A DNA stretch of 41,867 nucleotides, from the NCBI RefSeq assembly GCF_000466165.1, contig NZ_KE951418.1:1-41867 (forward strand), read 5' to 3'. Both the position numbers and the translations under genes were made by a program. Positions 33,847-41,867 of this stretch are shown piece by piece (position 1 is the first letter of the stretch; every line of letters starts with the position of its first letter). The notes under the pieces are model-generated. The model did not search any database. It saw nothing but the letters and a program-made list of their open reading frames with translations, and was not told the DNA's origin. The DNA is from Actinobaculum sp. oral taxon 183 str. F0552. GTDB lineage: Bacteria > Actinomycetota > Actinomycetes > Actinomycetales > Actinomycetaceae.

Positions 33847-34074
33847 TCAGTTCGTGAAGCCGAAGCCGACGTGGCGAGACTTGTCGGCGGCGGTCGTGAC
33901 GTAGCCGAGGGAGTGGATGGGGACGATCACGCTCTTGCCCTCCGAGTCGGTGAAGACCAGGGGCGCGCCGGAGGAGAGGGCCTCGGCGACGGCGGACTTG
34001 ACACCGACGGCGTCGATCGGGACGTCGATCTCCAGCTCCCGCTGAACGTTCTGGATGCCAATCAAGATTCTCAT
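33847..34074 (-). CDS. DUF3107 family small protein
   Basis: A 75-aa protein starting MRILIGIQNVQRELEIDV and ending SLGYVTTAADKSRHVGFGF, a textbook DUF3107 sequence (TB9.4/Rv3208A in mycobacteria). The family is nearly universal in Actinobacteria, binds no known ligand and is thought to be a small beta-rich cytosolic protein. ATG at 34074 has GGAGT 5 nt upstream; a longer open frame upstream has no site. In mycobacteria it lies between the AdnAB and RhlE genes. Here the RhlE-like gene is about 6 kb away, with the polysaccharide cassette between them. Confidence 0.93.
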   Translation of the reverse strand: MRILIGIQNVQRELEIDVPIDAVGVKSAVAEALSSGAPLVFTDSEGKSVIVPIHSLGYVTTAADKSRHVGFGFTN

Positions 34075-34231
34075 GCCGTACTCCCGTGTGTTGAGGCTGG
34101 ACACGCCCGGACGGCGCGCCGAAACCAGCTTAGCCTGCGTGGAAGAATGCCGATCGATACCGCCCGGGGTGTTCATCTACGGCCGAAATCGGGAAGGCGC
34201 CGGGCGCGTTCGGCATGTCGGAGCTCCTCGG

Positions 34232-34237
34232 TAGGCT
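34232..34237 (+). promoter_or_regulatory. candidate -10 box of adnAB
   Basis: TAGGCT, the same hexamer as before dapE and the PHP gene. It lies 48 nt before the adnA ATG, giving a leader that includes GGAGG at 34276-34280. Confidence 0.4.
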
Positions 34238-34285
34238 TCTACCGGCCGCACCCGCCGGGGGCGCGGCGTGCATGTGGAGGTGACG

Positions 34286-37200
34286 ATGGCGAACGGGTCC
34301 GCGCCCCTGGACGAATTCCAGCGGTCGGCTCTGGACGAGTGCGCCCCGCCGTGCCGCGTGAGCGTGCTGGGCGCTCCGGGCACCGGCAAGACCAGGCTCC
34401 TGGAGGCCCTCGTCGCCCGAGAGGCCGCGGCGCCCGGCGGCCGCATCGCCGTCATCACGTTCGACCGCCGCGCGGCGGGGGCGCTCTACGACTCGATGTC
34501 CCTGCGGTTGGGGTCGCTGTCGGAGCGTGTGGGCGTCCACACGCTGACGGCCTTCGCCTATTCGATCGTCCAGGCGTACGCCCAGGCCGTGGGCCGGCGT
34601 GACCCCGAGCTCATATCCGGCCCCGAGGAGGACGCCCTTCTCGCCGAGATCCTGGGGGACGCGGACGCCCCGATCGAATTCCCCGAGTTCGTCACCGACG
34701 ACCTGCGGGCCACGAAGGGGTTCAGGTCCCAGATCCGCGACCTGATCACCCGCGCCTCGGAGCTCGGATGCTCCTCGGGGCGCCTGGAACGGCTCGGGCG
34801 CCGGCTCGGCGAGCCCATGTGGGTGGCCGGTGCGCACGTACTCGACCTGTACGAGTCGGTGACGGCCGCACAGGACGCCTTCGCGGGATCGTCCCAGTCG
34901 CCGGACCGGCTCGACCACGCCCGCCTGGTCGGCGCCGCCACCGCCATGCTGCGCAACTGGGACGGCAACGTCTCCCGGGAGCCGCAGGCCCGGCGCTTTC
35001 CCCGTCCCCGCTGGGACTGGGTCCTGGTCGACGACGTCCACAACGCGCCCGGTTCTATCGTCGCCCTGCTCGCCGAGTTGGCCTGCGACGGCGCCTCCAT
35101 CGTCGTGACGGGAGACCCCGACGCCTCGGTCCAGGGCTTCCGCGGAGCCCTCGCCTCCCTTCCCGGCGACGTCATCCGGCTCCTCGGATGCCGCCCGGTG
35201 CCGTTGCGGCGGCGCCACCGGGCGGGCAGGAGGATCGCGGGCCTCGCGGACAGGATCGCCGGGGCGATACGCGTGGGAGGAGGGGCGATCGCGCAGCGCG
35301 AGCCCGCTCCCGCGACGGGGGAGGACCTCCTCGAAGGGCGCCGTTTCGTCAACGGGGAGGAGGAGAACGCCTGGATCGCCCACACCCTGCGCGAAGCCCA
35401 TCTGCTGGGCGGGACGTCCTACGCCGACATGGCGGTCATGACCCGCTCCCGCAGCGCCCACGCGGGCATCCGGGCGTCCCTCGTGCGCCGGGGGATCCCC
35501 GTCGGGCAGATCGGAACGGACAGGCCGCTGCGCGAGGAGCCCGCGGTCGCCGCCCTCCTCGACCTCGTCCGGCTCGCCCTCCCGGACCGCGACGGAGCGC
35601 CGGACGTGCGAGACGTCCTGGCCGGGCCGATGGTGGCGATCGACCCGCTGCGCCTGCGCCAGCTCGGCCGGACCCTGCGCGGATGGGAACTGGCCGGGGG
35701 AGGGGAGCGCGGCGAGGAGGCGCTCCTCGCCCTCGTCCTGGACGGCCCCGAGGCCGTCGAGCGGGCGGCCCCCCGGGGCGCCGACGACCTCGTCCGGGCG
35801 GCACGCCTCGTCGCGCGGATCCGGCGGGCGTACGAGAGCTCGCGAGGCCAGGCGGAAGAGGTCCTGTGGGCGGCGTGGGACGCCGCGGGCGTCGCCGAGG
35901 GATGGAGGCGGGCCGCTCTGGCGGGAGGCGTGGACGCCGACGCCGCGGACTCCTCCCTCGACGCCGTCATCCAGCTGTTCCGCGTCGCCCAGCGCATGGC
36001 CGACCGCGACGCCGCGGTGTCCGTCGAGGATCTCCTCCGCGAGCTCCAGTCCCAGGACCTGCCGCAGGACTCCATCGCCCGTTCGGGTTCGAGCGTCGAA
36101 TCCGTCACCCTGACCACGCCGGCGGCCTCGATCGGACGCGAATGGGACATCCTCGTCATCGCGCAGCTCCAGGACGGACTCTGGCCCAACATGCGCCTGC
36201 GCGACGCCTTCACTCACACGAACCGCCTCGCCCAGGTCGTCAGCGGGCGCGACGTCGAAGGTCTCGACGAGGCGGAAGCCAGGCGCGAGGCCGTCGACGA
36301 CGTCGTCGACGACGAGCTACGCCAGCTCCACCACGCGGTGACCCGGGCCGGCAGGCGGCTCGTCCTGACATGCGTCGACGGCGAGGGCGCCCGGCCCTCC
36401 CGCTTCTTCGACCTCATGGGCTTCGTCGAGCCGTCCGGCGAGACGGGGGACGCTTCGCAGTCGGCAGGCGGCTCCGAAGAGCGGGCCGGCCGAACCGCGG
36501 AGCCGAGCGGACGGGGGGCGCAGGGGCGCGCCGCCGGGGAGGGCGACGGCGGCGCGCCGATGCTCCGGGAGGCCGGACCGCTGCCGGCGCGGTTCGACGC
36601 CGCCGGCCTGGTCTCCTCCCTCAGACGGGACGCGCTCAGCGGCGACCAGGACGCCGCCGACCTCCTGGCGTCGCTCGCCCGGGCCGGATTCGCGCAGGCC
36701 GATCCCGCCCGCTGGCCGGACGCCCTGGACGTCACGGACGCGGAGGGACTCGCCGACGACGCGAGCGTGGGGGTGTCGCCCTCCCGTGTCGAGATTCTCC
36801 TGGACTGCCCTCTGCGGGGCTTCCTCTCCTCGATCGGAGGCGAGCCCTCCGACGATCGCAGGGCGGCCGAGATCGGCACTCTGGTGCACGCGATCGCCGA
36901 GCGGCATCCCGACGGGACGAGGGACGAACTGCTCGAAGCCTTCGAACGCGCTTGGCGCTTCCTCCCCGAGAGCCCGGGCACCGCCGAATTCGACCGCCTG
37001 CGCGCCCGGGCGATGGTCGAGCTGCTCGCCGCCTACCTCTCCGACTACCGCCTGTCCGGGGCCGGCCGCGCCCGCGTGGAGAACCCGGTGAAGGCGCCCG
37101 CGGGGGGCGGCGTCGTCCTGAGTGGGAAGATCGACCGGATCGAGCCGACGCCCGACGGATGGAAGGTCGTCGACTTCAAGACGGGGAAGTACCCGGTGTC

Positions 37201-37510
37201 GGCCAAGGCCGCTCAGGACAGCGTCCAACTCCAGCTCTACCAGTGGGCGGTCGAACAGGTCGAGGGCGAGGGCTCGACGGCCGGAGCCGATCTCGTCTAT
37301 CTGGGCAAGGCCTCGCGCGGCGGACCGGCGATCCGCAGGCAGGGCCGCTTGGACGCGGAGAGCCGTGAGCGCGCCCGCCAGCGCATCCACGCGGCTGCGG
37401 GCCTCCTGCGCGGAGGGGAGTTCGCCGCCGTCTCCTCGGAGGAGAACTGCCGCACCTGCCGCTTCGCCAAGGTCTGCCCGGCCCGCAACGAGGGGAGGAT
37501 GTTCTCGTGA
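34286..37510 (+). CDS. adnA: AdnA-like helicase-nuclease subunit (UvrD-like, PD-(D/E)XK nuclease)
   Basis: A 1074-aa subunit of the actinobacterial AdnAB complex that resects double-strand DNA ends for recombination. The N-terminal motor has Walker A GAPGTGKT (29-36) and a motif II reading DDVHN (Asp249, Asp250) instead of the usual DE.Q, hinting at a weakened ATPase. Later come RRRHRAG and TTPAASIGREWDILVIAQLQDGLWPN. The C-terminal nuclease begins SRVEILLDCPLRGFL (Cys841), with GTLVHAIAERH, the KIDRIE strand and VVDFKTGKY (Asp963, Lys965). Cys1055, Cys1058 and Cys1064 (CRTCRFAKVC), with Cys841, form an AddB-type four-cysteine Fe-S site. ATG at 34286 follows GGAGG by 5 nt. The stop overlaps adnB. 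Confidence 0.88.
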   Translation: MANGSAPLDEFQRSALDECAPPCRVSVLGAPGTGKTRLLEALVAREAAAPGGRIAVITFDRRAAGALYDSMSLRLGSLSERVGVHTLTAFAYSIVQAYAQAVGRRDPELISGPEEDALLAEILGDADAPIEFPEFVTDDLRATKGFRSQIRDLITRASELGCSSGRLERLGRRLGEPMWVAGAHVLDLYESVTAAQDAFAGSSQSPDRLDHARLVGAATAMLRNWDGNVSREPQARRFPRPRWDWVLVDDVHNAPGSIVALLAELACDGASIVVTGDPDASVQGFRGALASLPGDVIRLLGCRPVPLRRRHRAGRRIAGLADRIAGAIRVGGGAIAQREPAPATGEDLLEGRRFVNGEEENAWIAHTLREAHLLGGTSYADMAVMTRSRSAHAGIRASLVRRGIPVGQIGTDRPLREEPAVAALLDLVRLALPDRDGAPDVRDVLAGPMVAIDPLRLRQLGRTLRGWELAGGGERGEEALLALVLDGPEAVERAAPRGADDLVRAARLVARIRRAYESSRGQAEEVLWAAWDAAGVAEGWRRAALAGGVDADAADSSLDAVIQLFRVAQRMADRDAAVSVEDLLRELQSQDLPQDSIARSGSSVESVTLTTPAASIGREWDILVIAQLQDGLWPNMRLRDAFTHTNRLAQVVSGRDVEGLDEAEARREAVDDVVDDELRQLHHAVTRAGRRLVLTCVDGEGARPSRFFDLMGFVEPSGETGDASQSAGGSEERAGRTAEPSGRGAQGRAAGEGDGGAPMLREAGPLPARFDAAGLVSSLRRDALSGDQDAADLLASLARAGFAQADPARWPDALDVTDAEGLADDASVGVSPSRVEILLDCPLRGFLSSIGGEPSDDRRAAEIGTLVHAIAERHPDGTRDELLEAFERAWRFLPESPGTAEFDRLRARAMVELLAAYLSDYRLSGAGRARVENPVKAPAGGGVVLSGKIDRIEPTPDGWKVVDFKTGKYPVSAKAAQDSVQLQLYQWAVEQVEGEGSTAGADLVYLGKASRGGPAIRRQGRLDAESRERARQRIHAAAGLLRGGEFAAVSSEENCRTCRFAKVCPARNEGRMFS

Positions 37511-40500
37511 CCTCCTACGAGGCGATCATGCGTGCGGTCAACCCCGCCTTCCCTCCCACCGGCGAACAGCGCCTCGTCATCGAAAGCGACGCGCCGGCGA
37601 TCCTCGTCGTCGCCGGCGCGGGATCCGGCAAGACGGCGACGATGGCCAACCGCATCGCCTACCACGTCGCGCGCGGCGTCGTCCGCCCCGACGAGGTCCT
37701 CGGACTCACCTTCACCCGCAAAGCCGCCGGGGAGCTCGCCCTGCGGGTGGAATCCTCCCTGGCCGCCGTCCGCCGGGCCGGGCTCATGCCCGCCGCCCCG
37801 GAGGACGGCCGTGCCCGCCGGTCGATCCTGGAACGGGCCACCGTCTCGACGTACAACGCCTTCGCCTCCGACATCGCGCAGGCCCACGGCATGCTCGTGG
37901 GAGGCGATCCCTCGGCGCGTCTGATCACCGAGGCGGAGCGGTGGCAGGTCATGTCGGACGTCGTCGCCTCCTCCTCCGTCGACCCGGACGTCGCCGGAAC
38001 GGCGTCCCCCGCCCGCATCGTCGAGGTGAGCCTCGCCCTCGCGGCCGGACTGATAGACAACGGCCTGACCGTGGACCGGGCGCGGGACTTCTTCCACCGG
38101 GAGGCGGCCGCATTCCGACGCCTGGCCGCCGATCGCCGGCGTTTCTCGGGGATGCCGGAGGTCTCACGCGACTGGTCGAAGGTCAAAGACACCTCCTTCT
38201 CCCTCCAGATCGCCTGCCTGCCCATCGTCGAAGCCTACTTCGAGCGCAAGCGAAGCGAGGGGATCGTCGAATTCGCCGACCAGGTCGCGACGGCCGCAGC
38301 CCTCGTGCGGGCCCACCCCGCCATCGGACGCGACATCGCCGCCAGATACCGGCTCGTCCTCCTCGACGAATACCAGGACACCTCCGTCGGCCAGGCGGAG
38401 TTCCTCACCTCGGCGCTGGCGCCCGAGGGAATGCCGGGCCGGTCCGTGTGTGCGGTGGGGGACCCCAACCAGGCCATCTACGGGTGGCGCGGGGCCAGCT
38501 CCAACGCCCTGGCCGACTTCGCCCGCCGTTTCGGCGCGCGCCTGGGAGGGACGACGCAGCTGTCCCTGTCCACGTCGTTCCGCTCCGACCGGGCGATCCT
38601 CGACGCCGCCAACGCAGTGGCGTCCGGCCTGAAAGCCGAAGGGGTCGAGGTGAAGAGGCTGACCGCTCGGACCGGGGCCGGACCGGGGCGCGTCGCCGAA
38701 GTCCGCGCAGAATCGCGCGACGACTCCTACCGGGCCGTCGCGCGCAGGATCCGGGAGGTGACATCCGAGGCGTCCGCGGAAGGCAGACAGGCGGAGATAG
38801 CCGTGCTGTGCCGGAAACGCTCCTACATGGACCCGATGGCCGAGTCCCTGCGCGAGTTGGGCGTGCCCTACGAGATCGTCGGAGGGGAGAGCCTGGTCAT
38901 GCGCCCCGAGATCCTCACGGTGCGCGCGGCCCTGGGCGTAGCCGTCAACCCCGCCCGCAACGACCTGCTCCTGCGCCTGCTGACGCTGTGGGGGATCGGC
39001 GCCTCGGATCTGCGCGCCCTCCACGCCTGGTCCGTCGAGCTCGCCCGGAAACAGACGGAGCGGACCGGGCTCGATCCCAGGAGCGAGGCCAGCCTGGTCG
39101 AAGCCCTCGCCGATCTGCCCGAGGGGTGCCGCTTCACCGTTCCAGCCCGCGAACGCCTGGCCGCCGTCGCCGCGATCCTGGAGCGCCTGCGCTCCTGCGT
39201 GCACCTGCCGCTCGACGAGCTCATAGCGCACTGCGTCTCGATCCTGGGGCTGGAGGTCGCCTCGGCCGGCTCGCAGCGGGTCAAGACCTCCATCGACTCC
39301 TTCATCGCGCTCGGACGCGACTACCAGGATCAGCATCCGGGAAGCGGCCTGGCGGAGTTCGCCGCCTGGCTCGACATGGTCGACCGCCACGAACACGGCG
39401 GGGAGGGGGAGTCCGGCGTCGACGAGCTCCCGGTCGACGACGTCGACGTCCATCCGGGCGTCGTCCAGATCATGACGGTCCACGCGGCGAAGGGCCTCGA
39501 ATGGCGCGACCTCGTCGCGGTCCCCGAACTCGTCGAAGGCCAGTTCGCGCCCCGGGAGTCCGGACTGAGCTCGTGGGTGAGCGACGCGGGGATCTTCCCC
39601 TTCCCCCTGCGCAGGGATGCCGCCCACCTGCCCGCCTTCCGTGCGGCCGACCACGAGGGCAAGATCGAAGCCGGACAGGCCTACCACCGCTTCCTGCGGG
39701 AGGATCTGCCCGAGCACGAGAGCCGGGAGGCCAGGCGTCTGGCGTACGTGGCCTTCACCCGGCCGACCGAGGAACTGCTGCTCGCCGGGTACTCGCGGCG
39801 CGACGGCCGCGACGTCGCCCGATCCGCCTTCCTGGAGGACGTCCGGCGCCGGACGGCGGCGGTCCCCGCCGCAGGCGCCGCGTCCGGATCGCCGGAGGAA
39901 TCCCCCGCTCCCGGCCCGCCCGACCCCGCGGCGCCGGGGTCTGCGGAGGGCGGGTCCTCCCCGAGCTCCGGCCCCTCCCTCGCTCCCGGCTGCACACCGA
40001 GGGGCCGCGATGAGCAGCCCGGCGCGGTCCCCGACTACTCTGGGCGCCCCTTGTGGCCGACGGACGTCCTGCGCGTTCCGAGCGCCGCCCGGCTCGCCGA
40101 GGGTCGGGACGGCCGCGCCGGGACGCGGGCCGAGAGCCGAGCGGACCGCGCGCACGCGGTGCGGATGCTCATCGCCGAGAAGGTCGAGGGCACCCGGGAG
40201 CACACGAGGCGGCGGCCCTACATGACCGCCACCGAAGTCGTCCACATGGCCGAGGACCCCGAAGGCTTCCTCGCCCAGCAGCGGCGGCCGATCCCCCGCC
40301 GGCCCAGCCGCGCGGCGCGCACGGGCACCGAACTGCACGCCAGGATAGCCGAGTTCTACGAGCGTCCGGCCACCCTCGACGTGGACGCCGTCCTGAGCGC
40401 CGCCGAACAGCCCGTGGACCAGGACGCCGTCACCCGCGAGGAGGAGAGGAGGATGCTCGGCGTCTTCGAGGCCAGCAGGTGGGCGGCACTGTCCCCCTTG

Positions 40501-40824
40501 GCGATCGAGGAGGGCCTGGCCGTCGTCGTCGGCGGACGGATCGTGCGATGCACGGTCGACGCCGTCTTCGACACGAGCGCGCAGCCCGACCTGCCCGACG
40601 TGACGATCGTCGACTGGAAGACGGGAAGGCGCCCGGACGCCGCCGGTCTGGCCTCACGCGAGCTCCAGCTGGCCATCTACCGGATCGCCTGGGCCAAGGC
40701 CCACGGCACGCCCCTGCAATCCGTCGGCGCCTGCTTCGTCTACCTGCGCGACGGCGGAACCCTGATGGCCGGCGACCTCGACGAGCAGCAGATCGCCGCC
40801 CGCATGGACGAACTCAGTCGGTGA
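37507..40824 (+). CDS. adnB: AdnB-like helicase-nuclease subunit (UvrD/Rep motor, PD-(D/E)XK nuclease)
   Basis: A 1105-aa superfamily 1A motor fused to a RecB-type nuclease. Motor motifs are complete: the Q motif region TGEQRLVIES, Walker A AGAGSGKT (36-43), motif Ia LGLTFTRKAAGEL, motif II LLDEYQDT (Asp287, Glu288), motif III GDPNQAIYGWRGA, motif IV STSFRSDRAIL, motif V QIMTVHAAKGLEWRDLV and motif VI LAYVAFTRPTEELLL. A Pro/Ser-rich linker of about 70 residues (ESPAPGPPDPAAPGSAEGGS..) leads to the nuclease with GTELHARIAEFYE, the CTVDAVFD strand and IVDWKTGR (Asp1036, Lys1038), then ELQLAIYRIAWA. It starts with GTG overlapping adnA by 4 nt. Its end overlaps the convergent phosphotransferase by 11 nt. 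Confidence 0.92.
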   Translation: MTSYEAIMRAVNPAFPPTGEQRLVIESDAPAILVVAGAGSGKTATMANRIAYHVARGVVRPDEVLGLTFTRKAAGELALRVESSLAAVRRAGLMPAAPEDGRARRSILERATVSTYNAFASDIAQAHGMLVGGDPSARLITEAERWQVMSDVVASSSVDPDVAGTASPARIVEVSLALAAGLIDNGLTVDRARDFFHREAAAFRRLAADRRRFSGMPEVSRDWSKVKDTSFSLQIACLPIVEAYFERKRSEGIVEFADQVATAAALVRAHPAIGRDIAARYRLVLLDEYQDTSVGQAEFLTSALAPEGMPGRSVCAVGDPNQAIYGWRGASSNALADFARRFGARLGGTTQLSLSTSFRSDRAILDAANAVASGLKAEGVEVKRLTARTGAGPGRVAEVRAESRDDSYRAVARRIREVTSEASAEGRQAEIAVLCRKRSYMDPMAESLRELGVPYEIVGGESLVMRPEILTVRAALGVAVNPARNDLLLRLLTLWGIGASDLRALHAWSVELARKQTERTGLDPRSEASLVEALADLPEGCRFTVPARERLAAVAAILERLRSCVHLPLDELIAHCVSILGLEVASAGSQRVKTSIDSFIALGRDYQDQHPGSGLAEFAAWLDMVDRHEHGGEGESGVDELPVDDVDVHPGVVQIMTVHAAKGLEWRDLVAVPELVEGQFAPRESGLSSWVSDAGIFPFPLRRDAAHLPAFRAADHEGKIEAGQAYHRFLREDLPEHESREARRLAYVAFTRPTEELLLAGYSRRDGRDVARSAFLEDVRRRTAAVPAAGAASGSPEESPAPGPPDPAAPGSAEGGSSPSSGPSLAPGCTPRGRDEQPGAVPDYSGRPLWPTDVLRVPSAARLAEGRDGRAGTRAESRADRAHAVRMLIAEKVEGTREHTRRRPYMTATEVVHMAEDPEGFLAQQRRPIPRRPSRAARTGTELHARIAEFYERPATLDVDAVLSAAEQPVDQDAVTREEERRMLGVFEASRWAALSPLAIEEGLAVVVGGRIVRCTVDAVFDTSAQPDLPDVTIVDWKTGRRPDAAGLASRELQLAIYRIAWAKAHGTPLQSVGACFVYLRDGGTLMAGDLDEQQIAARMDELSR

Positions 40825-41758
40825 CGCTCCAGGCCAGGCCCGCCCTCAACTCGGGGTCGGCCTCGATCTGGCGGGCGAGTTCGTCCAGCATCCCGTGGGC
40901 CTCCGTCTCGACGTCCGGATTGTGGGTGCGGATGCCGTGCATGAGCCACCGGGGAATGGCCAACTCCGACATGAGGAGCATGCGCGTGTACATCGCGTCG
41001 TCGAGTTCGAGGTCCCGGGTGTTCTCGTAGGAGTCGATGGCCGAGGCGTAGGCCCTCTCCGGCAGGGAGAGGAAGGGCGAGAGGTCGAGCGCCGGATCGG
41101 CCACCTTCGCCTGGCCGAAGCCCACGACGGTCGCGATGCCGTTGCTGGACCACAGGAAGTTCTCCGCGTCCACGTCCCCGTGGACGACCACCCCTTCGAA
41201 CTGCCAGAGCCGGGAGTCCTCCAGCGCCTCGTCCCACCGTCGGCGGAGAATCGCCGGCAGGGGGCTCGCGGCGTCGACGTCGTGCAGCTCGGCCGAGACG
41301 CGAGCCCTCCACTCTTCGGCGCTGTAGACTGGAAGCCCCGCGTCGGCGATCACGTCGGGCTCCAGCGCGTGGATCGCCGCAAGGGTCCGCCCGAGCTCCC
41401 GCGCGTCGGCGGCGGACATCTCATCCCAGCCCAGGACCCGCCCGAAGGGTTCGGGGAAGACGAGCGCCCGGCCCCCGGTGGCGGCGTTGGCGAAGCCTGC
41501 GGGGCGCACGATGTCGAAGGGCAGGTTGCCTCGGCGGAGCTCGTCGAGGAGAAGGGGGGCGAGCGCGGCCTCGGCCTCGATGAGCGTCGAGGCGTGTGAG
41601 TTCTTGGGGCACTTGACCACCCAGTGCCGTCCGTTGGCGTCCAGGACGCCCCCGGCGACGTAGTCGTCCGAGTCCGTGAAGGGCGGGCGCGTCCCGACTG
41701 CGTCGAGCCCGTCGATCGCGGCGACGGCCAGTGCCGCAAGATACAGAGAGTTACTCAC
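40814..41758 (-). CDS. aminoglycoside/homoserine phosphotransferase-fold protein with altered metal site
   Basis: A 314-aa protein with the APH-like kinase fold. A Lys in HWVVKCPKN is the likely ATP lysine. The catalytic loop is VVHGDVDAENF, with His193, Asp195 and Asn200 in place. The next motif, normally (I)DFG/DW..A..GDP.xDL, reads TVVGFGQAKVADPALDL: the metal-binding Asp is Gly213, although the later ADPALDL is kept. It may therefore be a non-canonical or inactive kinase. Genes of this type recur next to AdnAB in Actinobacteria, so a resistance role is not implied. The start is GTG at 41758, 6 nt after TAGGTT and with no clear leader. Confidence 0.8.
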   Translation of the reverse strand: MSNSLYLAALAVAAIDGLDAVGTRPPFTDSDDYVAGGVLDANGRHWVVKCPKNSHASTLIEAEAALAPLLLDELRRGNLPFDIVRPAGFANAATGGRALVFPEPFGRVLGWDEMSAADARELGRTLAAIHALEPDVIADAGLPVYSAEEWRARVSAELHDVDAASPLPAILRRRWDEALEDSRLWQFEGVVVHGDVDAENFLWSSNGIATVVGFGQAKVADPALDLSPFLSLPERAYASAIDSYENTRDLELDDAMYTRMLLMSELAIPRWLMHGIRTHNPDVETEAHGMLDELARQIEADPELRAGLAWSVTD

Positions 41759-41764
41759 CTTCCA

Positions 41765-41770
41765 AACCTA
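41765..41770 (-). promoter_or_regulatory. -10 box for leaderless phosphotransferase-like gene
   Basis: TAGGTT on the minus strand, 6-nt spacer TGGAAG, then GTG at 41758. It shows that the leaderless geometry is also used with a GTG start. Confidence 0.45.
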
Positions 41771-41867
41771 CGACGGATACGAAGCGGGGAGAAGCCTCAC
41801 ACTCCGGGCGGGTGCCGCCCGCGCCGTCGGCGCGGCCCCGAGGCGGCCCCGTGCGGCGGAGACCGGA

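Noticed and set aside
40814-41758. An aminoglycoside resistance gene
   Set aside because: The APH fold is general, the metal-binding Asp is missing, and the position beside AdnAB is a conserved housekeeping context.

Overview
The window is about 42 kb of high-GC DNA with dense, short-spaced operons, strong GC bias at third codon positions and many GTG starts. Several genes are actinobacterial hallmarks: an AdnAB helicase-nuclease pair, DUF3117 and DUF3107 small proteins, a Mrp without its CXXC, a soluble MgtE-N/CBS protein beside a DUF1003 protein, and many -10 boxes sitting 6-8 nt before a start codon (leaderless transcripts). An Actinomycetaceae-like member of the Actinomycetota is my best guess; the genus cannot be fixed from the sequence alone.

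Layout. 1-1 kb: the end of acpS, then a low-GC SMI1/KNR4 (SUKH) gene broken by one in-frame TAA. 1-6.4 kb: one-carbon metabolism (glyA-folD, overlapping), exonuclease III, a YihY/BrkB membrane protein and a mannose-1-phosphate guanylyltransferase. 6.5-14.6 kb: a nucleoside uptake and catabolism block made of a BMP-type lipoprotein, a double-NBD ATPase, two permeases, cytidine deaminase, thymidine phosphorylase and deoxyribose-phosphate aldolase. Together these import nucleosides and break them down to base plus deoxyribose phosphate. 14.8-16.7 kb (minus): a phosphohexomutase with a candidate leaderless upstream ORF. 17-19.1 kb: dapE, a LOG-family protein and DUF3117. 19.2-24.5 kb (minus): O-methyltransferase, Mrp, DUF1003, MgtE-N/CBS protein and aminopeptidase P. 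24.6-26.1 kb: a PHP phosphoesterase and MarC. 26.1-27.6 kb (minus): a DEAD-box RNA helicase.

27.6-33.8 kb is the most interesting part. It is a compact exopolysaccharide cassette headed by a perfect 30-bp palindrome that contains a consensus TATAAT. It encodes a small membrane protein, a processive GT2 polysaccharide synthase, a membrane-anchored probable sugar-binding protein, a UDP-GlcNAc 2-epimerase and a large secreted DUF2334-type deacetylase. The cassette ends at a strong hairpin. It lies between the DEAD-box helicase and DUF3107-AdnAB genes. I infer that it makes, exports and partly deacetylates an amino-sugar polymer, perhaps one containing ManNAc.

33.8-41.8 kb: DUF3107 (minus), adnA-adnB (plus, overlapping) and a phosphotransferase-fold protein (minus) lacking the usual metal-binding Asp. 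No tRNA, rRNA, insertion sequence or full CRISPR array was recognised. One 24-bp repeat pair with a 60-bp period at the end of the ABC ATPase gene is CRISPR-like in size and form.
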